From: Nitrospirota bacterium
Lineage (GTDB): Bacteria; Nitrospirota; Nitrospiria; Nitrospirales; Nitrospiraceae
Direction: 5' to 3'
Length of the DNA stretch: 64,000 nt
Assembly (NCBI GenBank): GCA_018971525.1
Contig: JAGXAR010000003.1
Location: forward strand, 47,976 to 111,975
The notes beneath the pieces are model-generated. The model searched no databases. It was not told the origin of the DNA and worked only from the letters and a program-made list of their open reading frames with translations. Position 1 is the stretch's first letter; each line of letters starts with the position of its first letter. Shown here in pieces: positions 43,787 through 51,985 of the stretch. Both the position numbers and the translations under genes were made by a program.

Positions 43787-44958
43787 GCGTCGTGGGATAA
43801 AGAGCGGGAATCAATTGGGCGAAAACGTTTCTGGATGCATGGTAGGTCGCCAACATGCCGAGCGAGCGCCAAGGCGGCGGAGAGTCCGGGCGATTCAATA
43901 CCTACCAGATTGATGAGCGGCGGGTCTTCTCTGTCTACCGAGACGATGAAATCGCTCTTGTGTCCGCCTGCAGCTATCACGCGGGGGCGGATTCCGGAAT
44001 AGGCCCAGCGAAGATCGCGTTCGTCCAGGGCCGGGAGGAATTTCTGCAAGGCCTCGACGAACAGGCTTGGCGGCGTCTTGCGCGACGTATAGTCCCTCTT
44101 GTCTTTGATTGCCAGCTCATTCGGTCCCACGAACAACTGTCCGTTCGGGCGGGGGCTGAAATGAATTCCCTTGCCGGTCGCTTGAGGAGGCAAGGCTGGA
44201 TAGACCAGGCGTCCGATGAGGCATTTTTTCTCCGGAGTGACCAGCTCGTAATACTCACCCCGCAGCGGGTGGATGGTATACTTTTTGTTGTGTAAGGCGA
44301 AGGCAGCGATATCGTCGGCGTGAAGGCCTGCGGCATTGATCAGGCACGCGGCGCGGATCCTCTGACGATCGGTGGTCACGATGTAAGCGTCGGCGTCTTC
44401 ATCGATGCCAATAACCCGGTTGTTGAACGCAAATTGGGCATCGGTCGCTTCCGACTCGGTCCTAAGAGACTGTGCGAAGGCCAGAGGGTCTATGACTGAG
44501 ACGCTTGGAATGATGATTCCGCCGCAGGAGCGGAGATTCGGCTCCCACGCACGCAACCCCGAGGGCGTCACGAACGACACCCGGATGTTCGTCTTCCAGG
44601 CGTTGACCCACAGCCGCCGCAGCATGGACACCTCACGCCAAAGGCCTCGACGGACATCTTCCCACGAAATGGCGATGACCATCCCCGTTCTGAGCAGCGG
44701 GATGCCATGCTGTAATGCGTACGAGACCGCCAGCGCACTTCCCTCGCGAGCCAGCTGTCCTTTCAGCGAACAGGGATCTTCGTGGATTCCGCTATGGAGC
44801 ACGCCGCTATTGCGCCCGCTGGTTTCCTCTCCGACCTTCTCGTGTTGTTCGAGTACAACGATGCGGAGCGGGCTGTCCCGGTGCCGGCGCCCCAGCTCCC
44901 TGGCGATGGCGCAGCCTACAACCCCTGCGCCCACGATGCAGACATCATACGTGCTCAT
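43774..44958 (-). CDS. FAD-dependent oxidoreductase, L-2-hydroxyglutarate oxidase-like
   Basis: A 394-residue DAO-fold flavoprotein. The FAD-binding VCIVGAGVVGCAIARELGRR is at the N-terminus, then EQHEKVGEETSGRNSGVLHSGI, INAAGLHADDIA, HPLRGEYYEL and HFSPRPNGQLFVGPN, which match LhgO-type oxidases. The C-terminus (IESPGLSAALALA) binds the flavin ring. It probably oxidises a 2-hydroxyacid and passes electrons to quinone. Glycerol-3-phosphate oxidase is an alternative, worth noting because a glycerophosphodiesterase gene is near. It converges with the acyl-CoA ligase gene. Confidence 0.88.
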   Translation of the reverse strand: MSTYDVCIVGAGVVGCAIARELGRRHRDSPLRIVVLEQHEKVGEETSGRNSGVLHSGIHEDPCSLKGQLAREGSALAVSYALQHGIPLLRTGMVIAISWEDVRRGLWREVSMLRRLWVNAWKTNIRVSFVTPSGLRAWEPNLRSCGGIIIPSVSVIDPLAFAQSLRTESEATDAQFAFNNRVIGIDEDADAYIVTTDRQRIRAACLINAAGLHADDIAAFALHNKKYTIHPLRGEYYELVTPEKKCLIGRLVYPALPPQATGKGIHFSPRPNGQLFVGPNELAIKDKRDYTSRKTPPSLFVEALQKFLPALDERDLRWAYSGIRPRVIAAGGHKSDFIVSVDREDPPLINLVGIESPGLSAALALARHVGDLPCIQKRFRPIDSRSLSHDAYDR

Positions 44959-45098
44959 CAGGTCGGGTCCTTCGGATCAGGGCACAGGTCGAATGGACGG
45001 TGATCCGGGTGCCAAAACGCAACTGCGACCTTGGCAGTACCGCTGGTCCCTGTATACAGGAAACAAGCTTCTCGGGAATACAAGACGGGAGAATTCGC

Positions 45099-46316
45099 AT
45101 GTCCGATCATCCCTCGAGTAAGTACGGGAATATCCTGTTTGTCTTTTGCGGGGGAGGGTGTAAGGCCATCATCCAGGCGGTTGCGGCTGCAGAATTGGTC
45201 AACGCCGGCTTCTGTCCCACCCATATCATGAGTTCCTCCGCTGGAAGCTGCAATGCCCTCGGGTTTGTCGAAAATCCCGGTGTAGTCGGAGCCGCGAAAA
45301 CCATCCACATCTGGGAAGACTATATCACCTCTCCGGAAGCAATCTATGAGGTCCACCCGTTCCTCCGGGAGAAATTGGCCCGCCTCCTAGGGGTTGTTCC
45401 GCAGGTGACTCAAGGCTGGGGGCCAAGTGGATCGATTCTTCATGATTTCAGGAGGGCCATCAAGTTTCTTCCCCTGGTCCTGTCCTTTTGTGTCCGCATG
45501 CCGTTTCGCGTGGCAGGCCGCACGGTGAGCTTCGTCTTTCGCCTTATGGATGTGTTTGCGGCCCAACACAAGTCTTTCCGACGACTCGTGCAGGCGCCTG
45601 AAGTCCAAGAAGCGTTCAATGAGGTGGATAAGTATTTTGAACTCAAGAGGATGAAAGCATTCCTTGATCCGTTCCCGCTCTTGGCCAGACTCGGCGAGGA
45701 GTTCGATCTGCAGAAGGTGCTCACAAGCCCCATCGTCTGGCACATCATCACGGAACGGTACGAAGACGGAGCGACCGTGGTCTTTTCCAATAAAGATCCC
45801 GATCTTGCGATGGACGGGAGCGAGGACACGCGAAGCCGGAAAGCTAAACACGATCTCTTCTTTAAACGCATTCGCGCGTCTATGGCCCTGTACCCTTTGT
45901 TTGAGATGGTTGAAATGAACGGCTATCGGTATCTTGATGCCGATCTCGCCAATCCTCTCCCAGTCGAGGAAGCCTTCGGCTTAGGATGCGATACGATGTT
46001 CATCTTCCTCAATATTCCAAGGCAGAGTGTTCGTATCGAGCCATACCCCCTGCGAGACGTTCTGGAATTGAACGACCTCTTGCGCTTGAACGAGCGGTAC
46101 ATCCACCACCGCATCAAGGAAGCACAGGTGAAGGCCAAGGAGCAGGGTGTGAACCTGTTTGTCATCCGCCCTGACGATATCCCTCCCGGACTCGGGTTGC
46201 TGGAGATTGATAACAAAGTGATTGAATTTGTGAAGACCCACGAGCGAAAACGTATGAAGGAATATCTCGAAAATCTAGCTGCCCACAATCTTCGGTTTGT
46301 ACCACCGATCTGTTAG
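45099..46316 (+). CDS. Patatin-like phospholipase
   Basis: A 405-residue protein starting at ATG 45099 (GGGAG box); the frame extends upstream over the divergent oxidase gene without a start signal. The patatin fold is seen as the oxyanion loop FVFCGGGCKAI (the usual GGGxRG, here with Cys-Lys-Ala), nucleophile elbow SSSAGSCNAL (first Gly of GxSxG replaced by Ser) and the dyad Asp in YLDADLANPLP. It would hydrolyse membrane lipids to free fatty acid. Placement next to beta-oxidation genes and a glycerophosphodiesterase suggests lipid recycling. Confidence 0.85.
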   Translation: MSDHPSSKYGNILFVFCGGGCKAIIQAVAAAELVNAGFCPTHIMSSSAGSCNALGFVENPGVVGAAKTIHIWEDYITSPEAIYEVHPFLREKLARLLGVVPQVTQGWGPSGSILHDFRRAIKFLPLVLSFCVRMPFRVAGRTVSFVFRLMDVFAAQHKSFRRLVQAPEVQEAFNEVDKYFELKRMKAFLDPFPLLARLGEEFDLQKVLTSPIVWHIITERYEDGATVVFSNKDPDLAMDGSEDTRSRKAKHDLFFKRIRASMALYPLFEMVEMNGYRYLDADLANPLPVEEAFGLGCDTMFIFLNIPRQSVRIEPYPLRDVLELNDLLRLNERYIHHRIKEAQVKAKEQGVNLFVIRPDDIPPGLGLLEIDNKVIEFVKTHERKRMKEYLENLAAHNLRFVPPIC

Positions 46317-46360
46317 CCCGAGCTTGGTGTACTTCTTCGGCTTTGGTTCCAGGAGGCTTC

Positions 46361-47032
46361 ATGGGGAAGGTGTTGAGAATCGGCCATCGTGGCGCCGCCG
46401 GACATGCTCCTGAAAATACGCTCGCGTCGGTTGAGAAAGCGATCTCGCTCGGCGCGGACCTCGTCGAGGTTGATGTCCAGCGGACGAGTGATGGGCATCT
46501 CGTCATCATCCATGACAAACGGGTCGATCGCACCACGAATGGAGCCGGGTTGGTCGCCGGGATGTCCTTGTGTGCGCTGCGGGAACTGGATGCTGGTGCG
46601 GGGCAGCGCATTCCGACAGTGGAGGAATTGCTCAGGATCGCTGAGGGACAAGTCGGATTAATTCTAGAGCTTAAAGTAAATGGTCTCGCTGAGCAGGTCT
46701 GTAAGACTGTTCGTCTCTCGGGCTTCACAGGTCAGGTCATCTATGCTTCGTTTATTCACGACGAGGTGCGTATCATCAGGGAGGCTGATCCTCGGACTAT
46801 GACCATGGCGCTCTTCGGCCGGCTTCCGCATGACCCTGTCATGGCAGCACAGAATGCCAAGGCCACTCATATCGGCTTCAGCTACATCACCGTCACCAAG
46901 CCCTTGGTTGAAACCTGTCACCATCGAGGTCTTGTGGTCTTCGTATACACCGTGAACGATCGACAAGATATTAAGGAAGTGATGTCCTTGGGGGTGGATG
47001 GCATCGTATCTGATTTTCCCGATAGGCTCTAA
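46361..47032 (+). CDS. Glycerophosphodiester phosphodiesterase
   Basis: A 223-residue GDPD from ATG 46361 behind AGGAGG. It has IGHRGAAGHAPENT (catalytic His, Arg and Glu), VEVDVQRTSDGHLVIIHD (metal Glu/Asp and second His) and a C-terminal VNDRQDIKEVMSLGVDGIVSDFP. It is short and cytoplasmic, with no signal peptide. It splits deacylated phospholipid head groups into glycerol-3-phosphate and alcohol, following naturally on the patatin gene 44 bp upstream. A terminator-like hairpin lies 20 bp after its stop. Confidence 0.92.
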   Translation: MGKVLRIGHRGAAGHAPENTLASVEKAISLGADLVEVDVQRTSDGHLVIIHDKRVDRTTNGAGLVAGMSLCALRELDAGAGQRIPTVEELLRIAEGQVGLILELKVNGLAEQVCKTVRLSGFTGQVIYASFIHDEVRIIREADPRTMTMALFGRLPHDPVMAAQNAKATHIGFSYITVTKPLVETCHHRGLVVFVYTVNDRQDIKEVMSLGVDGIVSDFPDRL

Positions 47033-47052
47033 ACGACATTCTTCTCTGGTAG

Positions 47053-47077
47053 AGTCGCGGTCACGATAACCGCGACT
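47053..47077 (+). terminator. Terminator-like hairpin after the lipid-recycling genes
   Basis: AGTCGCGGT-N7-ACCGCGACT is a perfect 9-bp stem beginning 20 bp after the glycerophosphodiesterase stop. Only a short GTTTCGT follows, so termination without Rho would be weak. Confidence 0.5.
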
Positions 47078-47084
47078 GTTTCGT

Positions 47085-47372
47085 CCCGATCTTGTTGTGC
47101 CGGCCTGGTCCGGGGACATCATTGGGGAGTCCAGCCACGCTGGCTTCGGCGATGCGCTGTCTTCAACGCAGCATCTTCGGACGGCTGATCCCGGGCTCCT
47201 GAGCGAGTCGATGATTCGCGTGTCCGTAAGCGGCGTCGAGAATGATGCCACCGCAAAGCACGGCTCGCTGCGGAGTCTGTCCGCGACGGACTAAGGCGTT
47301 GAGCAGCTCTCGGTCCCGTTGACTGAGACTACGCTTGAGCGGCCTTCCGATGGTGGCGCCATAGCAGTCTGA
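47085..47372 (-). pseudogene. IS630-type transposase, N-terminal remnant
   Basis: On the minus strand from about 47372 the reading GRPLKRSLSQRDRELLNALV, TPQRAVLCGGIILDAA and HRLAQEPGISRPKMLR matches the N-terminal DNA-binding part of IS630-family transposases. A TGA at 47163-47165 stands where a Trp codon is usual, and the same frame goes on as RQRIAEASVAGLPNDVPGPG before it is lost. There is no catalytic DDE part and no visible terminal repeat. It marks an old insertion at the edge of the decayed zone. Confidence 0.75.
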
Positions 47373-47410
47373 ATCCCTCTTATGTCACGGTATACATATG
47401 ATTCACTAGG

Positions 47411-47700
47411 CTAGGGGGCGAGTGTCATGAGAAAGATGTGCGGCTTTCCGTCAATGGCGATTCCGATTCAGGCAATCTGGCCGCGGTCATTGATGCAGCG
47501 GGGAGTCAGGGCCCTCCACCCGGATCCCTGCGGAAGGAGTGTGTTGAGGTCGAGCATTTCCCCCAGGCTATTGAGAAACCCGCGCGAGCCACTGGTGCCG
47601 ACGATTTGCCCTGCTTCGTTGATGGCAAGAGCCGTACGCTCTTGATCCTCCAACGTTCCCGGGTCCATCATCCTGCCTTGCTGATACAACCACAGGCGGC
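47411..47700 (-). pseudogene. HAF-repeat protein, C-terminal fragment
   Basis: The minus strand reads LWLYQQGRMMDPGTLEDQE, ALAINEAGQIVG, LDLNTLLPQGSGW and INDRGQIA, then TGA, then IGIAIDGKPHIFLMTLAP and a stop. This is the pattern of HAF repeats (a G-x-M-x-D-L-GTL segment with AINexGQIVG), a family of exported repeat proteins. Only the last one or two repeats remain, with an internal stop in place of Gly. No start or signal peptide belongs to it. Confidence 0.7.
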
Positions 47701-47739
47701 AGGTCACTTCGTGACTTGGTTCGCTTGCTTTTCTCGCTG

Positions 47740-47926
47740 TTACTTCGTGACCGCCTGCTCGTACTCCTGTTGCGTGATGATGCCTTTGTCCAGGAAAAGT
47801 CGCACCGCACGGAGGTCGTCCCCCCCCTGCTAGACTAAGCTGAGAGAGCAAGAGTGTTACGAGCAGAGCAACCGCTCCCGCTAGGAGCTGTCCCACAGTG
47901 ATTCGACCCCCGCACGTCACCGTCAT
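47740..47926 (-). CDS. Small exported protein with a frameshift at a G8 run
   Basis: ATG at 47926 follows a very good ribosome box (CAGGAGGAAATTG). The N-terminus has a hydrophobic helix (LLAGAVALLVTLLLSQLSLAG), a signal peptide or anchor. At a run of eight G (47820-47827, minus strand) the frame must lose one base to give DDLRAVRLFLDKGIITQQEY and EQAVTK-stop, which looks like a normal small C-terminal helical domain (KGIITQ-x-EY type, as in SHOCT-like and porin N-terminal segments). As read, the frame runs on into the HAF remnant. It is either a sequencing error, a decayed gene or a slippage switch. Confidence 0.5.
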
Positions 47927-48284
47927 CAATTTCCTCCTGCAACGACTGGTGGTTGATGTAAGTGAAGAGGCTTGCAGCAAGGACAATTCCGCCCAAGAGC
48001 GTCGGCGCGGAGAGCAGAATTCCTTGTCCGGTGGAAGATCGAAGTGGGAATCGCGCGAATCCGCACGGCCCGCACTGCGCGAAGCAGCAGGAGAATGGGA
48101 CCAAAGTGGGTGCGTATCGAGTGAGATGTGCCGCGAGCATGTCCTCTTTGACTAATGCCGTCGCACAGTTACGCTTTTTACAACACGGGGCACAGGACTC
48201 GTCTCAAAACGGACTAAGTTTTGCAATTAAAAAATTGTGGAGAGGAACTCCTGCTGTGTGAATCCTGTAAGGGAGGGCGCAAGG

Positions 48285-48533
48285 ATGGCCGGTCATATGA
48301 CTTCTGTCATAACGCAACAGATCGAGTCTGCCGTTCATCACCTTGTGTCGCAGCGCCGCCGGATGACCTTCACCTTGCTCTCATACGCATTTCCTCAGTA
48401 CACATGGCAGACATTGTTCCAGGTGTTACACCGCCTTCAGGAGAAAGACCTCGTGGTCCTGGTTCCTCTCCTGTGGGATTACGAGATCCGCATACAGGAA
48501 GAAATCGCGGCAAACGACGGGAGGACCAGGTGA
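48285..48533 (+). CDS. Small winged-helix-like protein, 48-kb locus
   Basis: An 82-residue protein, ATG at 48285 behind GGGAGGGCGCAAGG. It shares its pattern with 2597-2836: YTWQTLFQVLHRLQEKDLV and a final YEIRI strand. No other domain is present. It is followed by a gene that could start at GTG 48530 in a GTGA overlap, then by a zinc-ribbon gene and a receiver protein, so its setting again combines small zinc proteins and two-component signalling. Confidence 0.7.
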   Translation: MAGHMTSVITQQIESAVHHLVSQRRRMTFTLLSYAFPQYTWQTLFQVLHRLQEKDLVVLVPLLWDYEIRIQEEIAANDGRTR

Positions 48534-49143
48534 TCGTATTGCGACCGATCGAATCCTTGTCGGACATCTCACCGGAGATTCGAAGGAATACCGATCGAGG
48601 ATCTCCTTCGCTGCCACCATCTGGGGGCGACCCACAGCCGCTACAGTCAGGCGGGGATCTTGGTGGGAATGTGCATGGACCATCAAGATCGGCTGAGCGT
48701 TCCAGACAATTTTGCTACATTATCCGCTCAGCTGGCTGCAGTTTGCGACACAGCGAGTTCCAGATCTCGTATGCCGTGGCGATCGGCAGCGTCTCCGCGA
48801 TCGCACCGGTCGGCCATACGAACTGCGGGATGGGCAAATGGTCAATCTGATGAATCGGCGTGAACTGTTCATCTCCCAGCTGGTTCAGCGAGGCGGGTGG
48901 CAACGAGAGTGGGCCGAGACCCACTTCATGAATTCTGCGGCCATATTTGAAATCGGGAATGAAATCGACTTCCTGGTGGCCGAAGCTCGCCGACTGCGTG
49001 GTCGATACCCGACCATTCCCGTCGCGCCCCTGATCCATCGCGTAAAAGGCCATCGACTCTATCACGTGAACGAACAGCGGGTGCCCTCTGACGCCACTGG
49101 TGGTGTGGGATTACTCAGATCGTCGGAGCAGACGGTGCTGTAG
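48530..49143 (+). pseudogene. Frameshifted gene of unknown function
   Basis: Three reading frames in succession look coding: VIVLRPIESLSDISPEIRR from GTG 48530; IPIEDLLRCHHLGATHSRYS to HQDRLSVPDNF in a second frame; and LHYPLSWLQFATQRVPDL to the stop at 49143 in a third. Joined they would give about 200 residues. The last part alone is open as 48712-49143, and ATG 48846 could start a shorter product. I recognise no family. Two indels are needed, so it is either decayed or badly sequenced. Confidence 0.45.
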
Positions 49144-49179
49144 ACGAGAGCCGCATCACACCGTGACGGAGAGGCTGTT

Positions 49180-49422
49180 ATGAACTGTGCACGATGTAAC
49201 GGGTGTGTGGTGCCGGAGCAGATCTCAGATCTCCACGGCACGACCGAACAGTTCGAAGCTGTACGCTGTCTGAACTGCGGCAATATCGAGGACGCCATGA
49301 TCGAGGCCAACCGGAACCACCATGTGCACCGTCTGTCGTCAAGGGTGCCGCGACTTCCTGTAATCATTTGCTCTCCTGATCATTGGGTCGATCCCGCATG
49401 GGAGGACTCACCGGAATCGTGA
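49180..49422 (+). CDS. Small zinc-ribbon protein, 48-kb locus
   Basis: An 80-residue protein, ATG at 49180 with GGAGAGG upstream. CARCNG at residues 3-8 and CLNCGNIEDAMI near 30-41 reproduce the motif of 2833-3240 and 5619-5978, so it is the third family member in the window and the tightest version. The tail has no further cysteine pair. It lies directly before the receiver-domain gene, which suggests a signalling role. Confidence 0.7.
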   Translation: MNCARCNGCVVPEQISDLHGTTEQFEAVRCLNCGNIEDAMIEANRNHHVHRLSSRVPRLPVIICSPDHWVDPAWEDSPES

Positions 49423-49516
49423 CTAGAGGTTGTGACCGGCTGTGCAGTTCCAAGCAGATCGACCACCGTCGCACATGACAGACAGACGCACGCAATATGC
49501 TTCGAAGGAGGGCGTC

Positions 49517-49927
49517 ATGTATCCAGTCGGCTATGGACAGCGGGTATTGGTTGTCGACGACGATGCAAACGTCCGGTCGCTGTTGTCGATACTACTCACG
49601 CATGAAGGATACAATGTGTTCGAAGCCGATGATGGGCTTGACGCGTTTCAAGAGTTAAAGAAGCGGCATTTTGACGTGGTAATTTCCGACTACCACATGC
49701 CCAAGGTTGATGGGATGCAATTGCTGGCCGTTTGCCGGATCGTCTGGCCTGAGACCGCGGTAGTCATTATCTCGGGCGAGGACTCAGACTGGACGGATCG
49801 CGCAATTTGTGGGGGAGCCCACGCCTGGGCGAAGAAGCCCTGGGAACGGACGCAACTGATCACATTGGTCCGTCAAGCGATCGAGAAGGTTTCAGTGCGG
49901 ACCGCTGCTCAGCAGGTTCGTGCATAA
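49517..49927 (+). CDS. Single-domain response regulator
   Basis: A 136-residue receiver-only protein from ATG 49517 with GAAGGAGG upstream. It has VLVVDDDANVRSLL, the phospho-Asp in DVVISDYHMPKVDGM, Thr/Ser-type VIISGED and Lys in WAKKPWERTQL. There is no output domain, so it acts by protein contact or as a phosphorelay intermediate, as CheY- or Spo0F-like proteins do. No kinase gene is adjacent. Confidence 0.92.
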   Translation: MYPVGYGQRVLVVDDDANVRSLLSILLTHEGYNVFEADDGLDAFQELKKRHFDVVISDYHMPKVDGMQLLAVCRIVWPETAVVIISGEDSDWTDRAICGGAHAWAKKPWERTQLITLVRQAIEKVSVRTAAQQVRA

Positions 49928-49956
49928 ACAGAGGTGCGCGATGACATATGTAAGGA

Positions 49957-50573
49957 ATGGCCATGGCCGATGAATCACACCGACGACGGAGCGACGTTCT
50001 GGCGATGGGATTAATCGGGGTGGCGGTCGGAGCTCTCACCCCTGGGCTTTGCGCAACTCGGCGCAATTCAGGACCAGGATCGCATCGCAACAATGATCAT
50101 CGCTCTCGCCTTTGGCGGCCTTATGCAATTCCTTGCCGGCGTTGCAGCATCCGCTATCATGAACCTCTCTGAGGCGTCGCGCTGACGACGTACGGGTTTT
50201 TCTGGATCACCGTCCGCACGACCAAACTGGTCAGCGCGGGCACCACCATCCAACTCAGTCCGGTGCTATTGCGCAGCTCAATTTCGTCTACTCCGTCTTC
50301 TCGGCATTCCTGGTGGACCTCACTGCCTATCGGAGCACTATATTTTGTCTTCTGTTCTCGATGATTGCGGTGACCTGCTGTCCTCACTTTCTTCTGCGCA
50401 TGGATCTGCTGACAGATACCCTCCCAGGAATCGGGCACATTGTTGTCGGACTCACGGCGCTCTATTACGCGGTTGAGAGCTTCACGTTTGCCTTTACCGG
50501 CCACGAGATGGTCCCGCTGAGACCGCCGCTGCTGCCTCGGAGAGCGGGAGCTCCATCTCAGGCTGTAACATAG
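49957..50573 (+). pseudogene. Broken GPR1/FUN34/YaaH-type acetate transporter
   Basis: Pieces in three frames fit one membrane protein: MADESHRRRSDVLAMGLIGV in the first, LGFAQLGAIQDQDRIATMII, ALAFGGLMQFLAGV in the second, ALTTYGFFWITV in the third, then again a frame with HIVVGLTALYYAVESFTFAF to the stop at 50573. The FGGLxQxLAG and ALTTYGFFW segments are hallmark transmembrane motifs of the succinate/acetate transporter family. Several indels separate them, so no full product is possible. Confidence 0.75.
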
Positions 50574-51047
50574 TCGATAGCGAATTCTGAGGTGTCCTGG
50601 CCTACTCCCTGGCTGTCCAGTTTCCTTACGGCTCCTTCCAATACACGCATTCGTCACCGCTGTCTTCGTCACCGCTCTCTGATGTGGAGGTTGGTTCATT
50701 GTCTTGTCGAAGATGAGATCTCCGGCCCTTGCGGCCACACCTGTTCAACTACCGACGAGTCCCTATCTGACGTTGATCTACAGGAGTGCCTGGTGGGGTA
50801 ACCGTTCGTTGCTCGTTGGAGAGTTTGCCCGAGAAGAGCGTTTGTGTCAGACAAGCATTTCTCATGATGAGCGGGAAAGAATTGTGCGGAGTCGCTCGTT
50901 ACGGGAAATGTCGGCCAGCTTTTTCATGAGTACGAATTCAGAAGAGTTGATTTGGTTTCGTCGCACTGTCAGAACCGATCGAAGTAATAGAGGCAACCGC
51001 CGCTGCGCATATTCCAGCCGGGGATACCTGCATTGATCAGCAGCCGG
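50574..51047. other. 474 bp without a recognisable gene
   Basis: A frame at 50704-51036 is open, but it resembles no family, has a TTG-type start and no ribosome site. I saw no repeat, hairpin or RNA gene. The stretch lies between the broken transporter and the convergent haem-protein gene. Confidence 0.4.
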
Positions 51048-51602
51048 TCATTTCCTGAGTCTGATCACAATCGCTCCCATGAGATCGCCATTTTTTAAAT
51101 CTTTCTTAATGCTGTTGGGATGATGATTGTGACAATCCACGCAGCTCTGTTCGATCGCGAAGTCTGCAGCAAGCCCCTTTGTGACCTTCCCATCCGTGAA
51201 CGTCAACACTTTGAGCTTCGGATCGGCCATGAGCTGCTTCAACGCCGCGACTTCAGCCTCGGTCTTTGGAAAGTTCGCACTGTACAGCGGGGTGAGTGAC
51301 ACGAGTCCGACATCGACATTTTTGACCAGACTTTTCATTTCCTGGCCCGCCACCTTCACAAACTGGAACGGCAACATGATGGCATGGTCGTCCTTCATCC
51401 ATTCTTCTTTTGGTTGAATGCCCACCTGGCTGACTCGCTCCATGATGTTCTCAACATACACAGTACGAAAGGCGTGAACCGTCGCCAAGAGATACCGGAC
51501 AACAAGATCGCTCGAGACCTCGGCCATGCTCTGTAACGGCATGGCCAAGACCAATCCGAAGACCGCCCACTTCAGCACCGTATACCTCGCCAACCGTCCC
51601 AT
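51048..51602 (-). CDS. Tll0287-like (DUF3365) periplasmic c-type haem protein
   Basis: A 184-residue protein with a signal peptide (AVFGLVLAMPLQSMAEV) and a domain like the DUF3365/Tll0287 fold. The single haem-binding motif is SCVDCHNHHP near residue 155; LTPLYSANFPKTEAE and KLKVLTFTDGK are typical of the sensor-like family. Such proteins bind one covalent haem and are found free or fused to kinases. It could be a periplasmic redox sensor or electron carrier in a nitrite-oxidising cell (inference). It is divergent from the exported-protein gene at 51986. Confidence 0.85.
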   Translation of the reverse strand: MGRLARYTVLKWAVFGLVLAMPLQSMAEVSSDLVVRYLLATVHAFRTVYVENIMERVSQVGIQPKEEWMKDDHAIMLPFQFVKVAGQEMKSLVKNVDVGLVSLTPLYSANFPKTEAEVAALKQLMADPKLKVLTFTDGKVTKGLAADFAIEQSCVDCHNHHPNSIKKDLKNGDLMGAIVIRLRK

Positions 51603-51814
51603 ATGTGCCTCCCTCCATCCTGAGAGTGATTCAGGACCGGCCTCCCATACCCCGGTTCTGTTGTGCCATTATGCGACGACGCATGCTGCAAAGGATATGG
51701 TCAGAATCGAAAGAGTTGACGCGCGAAAATAATAATGATGGCGCACGAGCACTGATGTGCAGTGGACTGGCCACATCAATCATCTCATCAGGGGAAAACT
51801 GCTCCGCCACACTC

Positions 51815-51842
51815 ATTTCGCACAGTGCGTTAAGTGCGAAAT
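51815..51842. promoter_or_regulatory. Palindromic operator candidate
   Basis: ATTTCGCAC-N10-GTGCGAAAT is a perfect inverted repeat in the divergent gap between the haem-protein gene and the exported-protein gene. An inner CGCAC-A-GTGCG adds a third half-site. The 13-mer TTCGCACAGTGCG recurs in the full palindrome at 58084-58098, at the far end of the porin cluster. Confidence 0.45.
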
Positions 51843-51985
51843 CGCTCATATTTTCCACGCTTGTTTGAAAGATCTTGTGTATTTCCTTCTGTTTTTGTCA
51901 TGGCACGTGCCTTGCTATTGTCTAAGCACAGAATACCTAGAATATATAATAAAATTGTGACCTGCATCGAGAGGAGGATACTACC

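Noticed and set aside
44715..45098. N-terminal extension of the patatin gene
   Set aside because: It covers the 5' end of the divergent oxidase gene and has no start signal; ATG 45099 has a ribosome box and begins the conserved fold.
46664..47251. Minus-strand frame of 195 codons overlapping the GDPD gene
   Set aside because: It is the shadow of a well-supported gene plus the IS remnant in a different frame.
50704..51036. Open frame of 110 codons
   Set aside because: No homology recognised and no ribosome site; kept as unassigned intergenic DNA.
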